This document shows, piece by piece, positions 59,191 to 64,000 of a stretch of DNA of 64,000 nt. Source of the DNA: Camarhynchus parvulus (Eukaryota > Chordata > Aves > Passeriformes > Thraupidae). Position numbers and translations under genes: made by a program. The notes below the pieces were generated by a model. It saw nothing but the letters and a program-made list of their open reading frames with translations. It did no database searches and had not been told where the DNA came from. Position 1 is the first letter of the stretch. Every line of letters starts with the position of its first letter. The stretch lies in NCBI RefSeq assembly GCF_901933205.1, contig NC_044573.1, positions 51,517,493-51,581,492 on the forward strand, in the 5' to 3' direction.

Positions 59191-62100
59191 GCTGTACATG
59201 CTGTGTTTTCACATTGTATTGGGGGTTTTGTACTGCTAAATTTGGGCACATATTTCATTATGGATATAATCGCTAACAGATTCACGCTGCTTGCCTCGTT
59301 TGGTCCAAGACCTGGGCTTTGTCTGGTTTCCCCAGATGCTTATATTTTTAGAAAGTATATGCCAAACCTCACACAACAGGAATTTGTTGAACAATCCCAT
59401 GTAAGCAGTGGTCTTTCCAAGGGTACATTTTTCAACCTTTTTTCAAGCTAAATGTTTTTCTTGGACCTTAGTTTTATTGCTTGGGGTTTTTGTTCTATCA
59501 AATAAAATTGAGACTAGGCAAATGATTTCCTGCATCAGTATTTAAGCATCAAGAGAAAAGATAGAACACTGTCTTTTTTTCTTTACTGATTCATAAATTC
59601 TTTCTGTAAAATTGATTACAGAATAAGTCAGTAATCCAAACACTCTAAAGTTTGTTTTAAGAAATGCAAATGTTGGTGAGAAATTAAACTAAAACAGAAA
59701 TAATCTTTCTTGTACAACATTAATTTAAGTCTTTGGGCAGTTTCTAATCAAGCACCTGACTTGCATGACAGAGTTAATATGCTTTGGTCACCCTAGTATT
59801 TATTTTTCACTAAGCCTTTGTTTTATTTCTATTTCTCCTTTGATGCCATCTATCCCTTATCCTTTCTGCATTTCATGACCCCCATTTCATACTCCTTACT
59901 TCACAACATCCTTCTCTCAGCTAAGAAGGCATTTTCGTAAATTTCCACCAACCAAGAGAGATGAAACTAATGTGAGAGTAACATGGTCTTGAGGCAGTAC
60001 TATCACACTGCTTCTACTATGCAATTTGTCCCTTTGATCCAGCTAAGAGAGGTCGTTATTCATACATAATCCACACACACTCAGTGATCATACAATGCTA
60101 TTGATCCAGCTGAAGTGGGATGTTGTGTCCCAGGACAACAGACACATTCTGCCATTAGCTTTTATAAACGTACATACCCTTCTTAAAAGAGAATAATATT
60201 TGTAATTGTAAGATAAGGGAAGCCTCATGCAAAAAGGCATATGATTATTCCCTCAGGAAAAAGTAATGTTCTTATCCCATATCAGTAATGCTTAACTGTG
60301 ATAGTTCTTGACTTTCCTCTAATGGTGCCTGGAGACAGATTGGCAGATACCTATGGCTTGACCTCCTCTGGCAGCTCCTAAAATCATCTAAGTAGACACA
60401 TGCAGTAGTATTTAATAAGAATTTAAAATTGAAACAATCCAGTTTTACAAGGGAAACAAAACCAGATGTGTCTTAAAATCTTTTAAGAATCTGTTACAGT
60501 ATCAGTGTGATGCTCATCTAGTTTGATCCTACCTACTACAGTGCATGTGTATCCTGCAGCTACAAGGTTAAAGAAAATTGTAGAACAAGTAAAGCAGGAG
60601 AAGCAGATTCTGCATTAAATAATTACTTGCATTAATAATTACCCAGGCACAGACTATGGTTATCTCCCTTTGCTTTTGCTGTTTTTTGGTTTTGCCTACA
60701 CATATATTATTTCCAAAACAGATAGGGCTACTCTCAAGTGATTTGTCTTCTTCCAAGTTGTGATTTCTCTTTAAATGAGATGAGACAATCTTAAAAGATC
60801 ATCCTGCTAAATTGTGCACATACAACCCATTTCTCCTTCTACTGTTATGGAACGAGGCCTTTGCAGGTTAGTGGAGGCAGACAAAAGCTACACGGTGCCA
60901 TCACTTGAAAGTTCTGCATGTCTTCAGCCTGCAGGTGCTATTGAAGACTCTATCCAAGATGTACTTGAGGCTGCAAGCCAAATCTTGATCCCATTACATC
61001 AATATGATATGTCGTATTCACAGGTTGGAAAAAATCTACCAGAAAGTATGAAAAGTATGAGGAGTTTTTCATCCCTCTCATTCAGGGTGTGGCTTCTATT
61101 CACAGCTGAAATCCACTGTCTTCCTATTGCCAAGTGACCACATTACAGTAGAGACCTTAATCACTCAGAGGGCTTGGAATTGCTGAATTCAAATTTGTTG
61201 TCCTTGTTGGCAGCACCCTCAAAGTTAGCACAGTGTATTAAAATGAGACTATACCTGCACATCTGCACATGACCTAGTTCCATACAGCCTGGTGGAACTT
61301 CCTTCCTTTGTACCTAGGATTGACCATGGGTCCCGTTCTGAGGCTTAGTTTGTGGTTTATGTATTTTTAACTAGAATTTAGGGATCTGCCACTTGAGAAT
61401 TTGTTCTTTTGCCTATTCCATTTTTCCATAAGCAGAAGTGTCTTCACTGCAACTCTCAGAATAAAGTGAAGACAGTTGCTAATCAGATGTTCTCAATGTT
61501 TTGTTCTTGAATTTTGAATTCTCTTCCCATCTCAGCTGAAACTTTCGTACCATCCTACATGTTTTATGTATTGTGTTGCACTTTTTACAGGAAAGGAATA
61601 TACAAGAGGATGTTGTTTAGGTTTGATTCTGTGAATGCTTTTCTCAACTCCAAGTAGAGGAAAGCTTGTTTTATTTTGTATGTGACTGAATCTGTCATGT
61701 ATGAAAGAGGTGGTAGAATAGCAAGTATGTGTCTGAATAGCTTTTTAATGTATAATTGGTAAATAAGAAAACTGGCAAACAATTCTGTACAGCATCACTG
61801 AAATTGGAAGAACATAGCTAAATAACTTGATATCTCCTGAGCATGATTCAGACTTGTTGTCTGAGAAACATCCTTTCTTGAAGAGTAAAAGCTTTTGGTG
61901 GTTTTTTTTGGTTTTTTTTTTTTTGCATTCTCTCCCTTCAGTCAAAGAGTTTTTGAGTAGGCACACTTAGCTTTTGCACTGTCTGTGAGAGGGAGCTCAC
62001 AAGGAACTGTGCCCAGGCAGAACATCCGCAGACTTGCATTGCATGCTGCAGACCATACATGGACTTTCAGGATCGAGGCCATGGGATAAGATGGGAAAAA

Positions 62101-64000
62101 CCTATTGGCTTTATTTAGCATGGCTTGAAAAGGTCACAGTTTGTATTGAATTGTTAAATCTAGACAGTGCTAAGAAAACCAGAGCATTTGCCAGTACTAC
62201 CAGAAAATTCTGCCAGTGAGTGTATGGAGTTAGTTGTCAAGGACCAGAAAAGAGCCAAAAATGTGTTGCTCCTTGTAACAAGAATGACATCATGGTAACT
62301 AATATCAGAGCCTAATATGTCCCTAAAATAAACTGAGACAAATACGTTTATTTTAAATGGTTTTCCTTTTCCCTCTACTTTTGAGCACTTCAGGATGCCA
62401 AAAAAACAGACCCTAAGAATCTGACTCCACTGCTGTAGTCGTGCTGGGCTGCATGTTTGGGAGCAAAAGACTTGATCTGCTCTCTTATAACTATCTCAAA
62501 TCCACTAGGAGCTGCCTCCACATGTGCCAAGCTTGGACTTGATTCATTCTTTCATTCTTTTAGAAATCTATTTAAAGAGCTTTTAAACTTTGATTTGAAA
62601 ATAAAGTTTCTCTTGAAGTGACTTTAGGAGAGTTCCTTAGATACGCTGAGGGAGAGCATTTAGATAGGGTAATTTGATGAATTCTTCTTGAACAAATTTA
62701 AGAAAGGAATGTACACTGAGGATTTGGAATGAATTTGAGATTGATTCTATCAGGCTTGCTGTAGGATTTCCACTAGCAATTCTCCATAGAAGGAGAGGAA
62801 GATCAGAAAGAGCAGATGTTGGCACAGACTGCTAGGACAAACCTTGACATTCAGAAGAGAGGGGTGGTGGGTTAGAGTGTGAAGCTTGGTGAGAATTGAC
62901 AGTCATGTTGATAAAGAGGGACAGGATTGAGAAATCAGAAGGATTTTTGAGGTTGGTGGTGCCAATGGAACAGGAGAGACACAATACGGCTTTGCTAAGC
63001 TGTGCTGAGGGTTTGTATGTAGGAAGGGCATCATGCATGCTTTTGGAAGTGAGCACTGGGGATAAAAGTTCTATAAAGATCAGAGGAGTCCATGGTTAGA
63101 GAAAAAAAAAGTCAAATGTCCTGGGGGCAAGTAAAAGAAATGAACTAAAATCATGGGTTAAAAGAGAAGTGGATAAGGAAACATACAGCTCACAGGTCAG
63201 CAGCTTCAAAGCTGAAATCATGAAACTAAGAGGGGAATGCTGGGAGAGGGAGAGAGAAACAGACTGTGAAACCAGAGTGGAAGGCTGATGTAGAAGTGGA
63301 TGATAGATGAGACAACGCAGAGGAGGAGAAGAGAGTTGGAGCTGGAGCTGCCCCAAAGAGGAAAGAGTAGGAAGAAACAGAAGCAGCAGAAATAGGCCAG
63401 GGGAAGATTAGCGTCCCTTGTACCTGACCCAAAAGGTGGACGGGAGGGCAGAATTGCTTTCAGCAAGAGAAGGCTGTATGGATCCCCAGCCTGTTAGGTC
63501 TCACATAGCCATTTTGGACTGTTACTTTCTGGCTTGCCTCCACCTCCACATCCTCAAATGTTTCAGTCAAAGCAACAGCACAATCACAGATGACATGCAT
63601 GGGTAATATGTTCTCACTTCCTTGTGCAGCTCCTTCAAATATAGCTCAAGAAGGCATAGCAACCATTACTATATTTAAAATGAAAAATTATTTACCAAAA
63701 TAGATGACTTCCAGAGATGACAGCGCTTTGCAGTGAATCTGCTAAATTTCTGTCATTGTAGCTACCTGTACATAAACACAAATTTTTGCTAAGCTTTGTT
63801 CCTCCCAGAGAATGCCAGCACCATGTCATGCTGAGTACATTCTGGATGTGACATTATTTGCAGCTGCAGTTCCTCAGGTCTTGTTGCGTAAGCCACTCCA
63901 CACCAGTAGCACAGTCCTGTGGCCCACTTATTGTTCTCCACTCAGATGAATGGAGAAGAATCCAGCATTAAGAAAATGGAACAAGAGGGGATGATTGCTG
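59185..64000 (+). other. AIG1: AIG1 downstream intron, 5' part
   Basis: No sequence resembling the next AIG1 segment (VCWVHH...WVYPF) was found on the + strand, so the following exon lies beyond the window. The stretch is AT-rich single-copy-looking DNA with T-runs at about 61898-61924 and a purine-rich tract at 62860-63410. No transposon was recognised here. Short ORFs on both strands look like chance. Confidence 0.75.
62860..63410 (+). repeat. Purine-rich (GA) tract
   Basis: Strong strand asymmetry over about 550 bp, densest at 63225-63390 (repeated GAGAGGGAGAGAGAAA, GAGGAGGAGAAGAGAG). The complementary ORFs on the minus strand are Ser/Leu/Pro/Phe-rich artefacts of the CT-rich strand. Confidence 0.75.

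Noticed and set aside
59155..59451. 98-codon ORF starting inside the AIG1 exon
   Set aside because: It is in a different frame from the conserved AIG1 reading frame and runs through the donor into the intron.
59185..64000. Next AIG1 exon (VCWVHH... segment)
   Set aside because: Looked for on the + strand and not found; it must lie beyond the window end.
1..64000. CRISPR arrays, operons, phage or bacterial defence systems
   Set aside because: The window is avian nuclear DNA with spliced-gene signals and CR1/ERV repeats; no regularly spaced short repeats with spacers and no dense coding.

Overview
The window reads as nuclear DNA from a bird. It has CR1 LINE fragments ending in the typical avian 3' tails, several avian-type endogenous retrovirus LTRs, low gene density, AT-rich introns and simple repeats, and no prokaryote-style coding. 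The exact species cannot be named; the CR1 tail variants (GGATATTCTATG type) and LTR families suit a neoavian, possibly a passerine (weak inference).

Only one exon of a known protein-coding gene is recognisable: 59069-59184 on the + strand. Its 38 complete codons plus 2 nt encode the HTTVLPF...GYIL(W) segment of AIG1 (androgen-induced gene 1), a multi-pass membrane hydrolase of the AIG1/ADTRP family. It has a strong polypyrimidine-AG acceptor and a GTAAGG donor. The first codon is the histidine known in human AIG1 as catalytic His134. No other AIG1 exon was found, so 1-59068 is best read as the (3' part of the) upstream intron and 59185-64000 as the start of the downstream intron.

Layout: 1.1-1.6 kb CR1 (+); 5.1-5.4 kb a possible unannotated terminal exon; 7.8 kb TA/TG simple repeat; 12.3 kb CR1 tail; 15.3-15.5 kb ancient CR1 (-); 20.4-20.6 kb AT-rich cruciform-prone block flanked by a 28-bp direct repeat; 20.7-21.0 kb CR1 (+); 21.2-21.9 kb antisense ERV piece with LTR and a tRNA-Ile-type primer-binding site; 29.07 kb TTGGT repeat; 29.9-30.0 kb CR1; 34.9-35.6 kb GC-richer patch with a 235-codon orphan ORF; 37.1-37.45 kb antisense LTR; 41.55-42.03 kb sense LTR, with a cryptic exon just downstream; 43.55-44.05 kb tandem repeat of about 172 bp (3 copies) abutting a CR1 (44.07-44.46 kb); 45.94 kb (ATT)n followed by a perfect 29-bp hairpin at 46.0 kb; 47.7-48.0 kb CR1 (-); 51.5 kb (TG)n; 52.6 and 58.7 kb old MIR-like fragments; 59.07 kb AIG1 exon; 62.9-63.4 kb purine-rich tract.

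The listed open reading frames elsewhere are short, overlap on both strands and show no recognisable domain; they are treated as chance. No operons, CRISPR arrays, rRNA or tRNA genes were seen. No previously undescribed multi-gene system is visible; the most unusual signals are the perfect hairpin, the 172-bp tandem repeat and the ERV primer-binding site.
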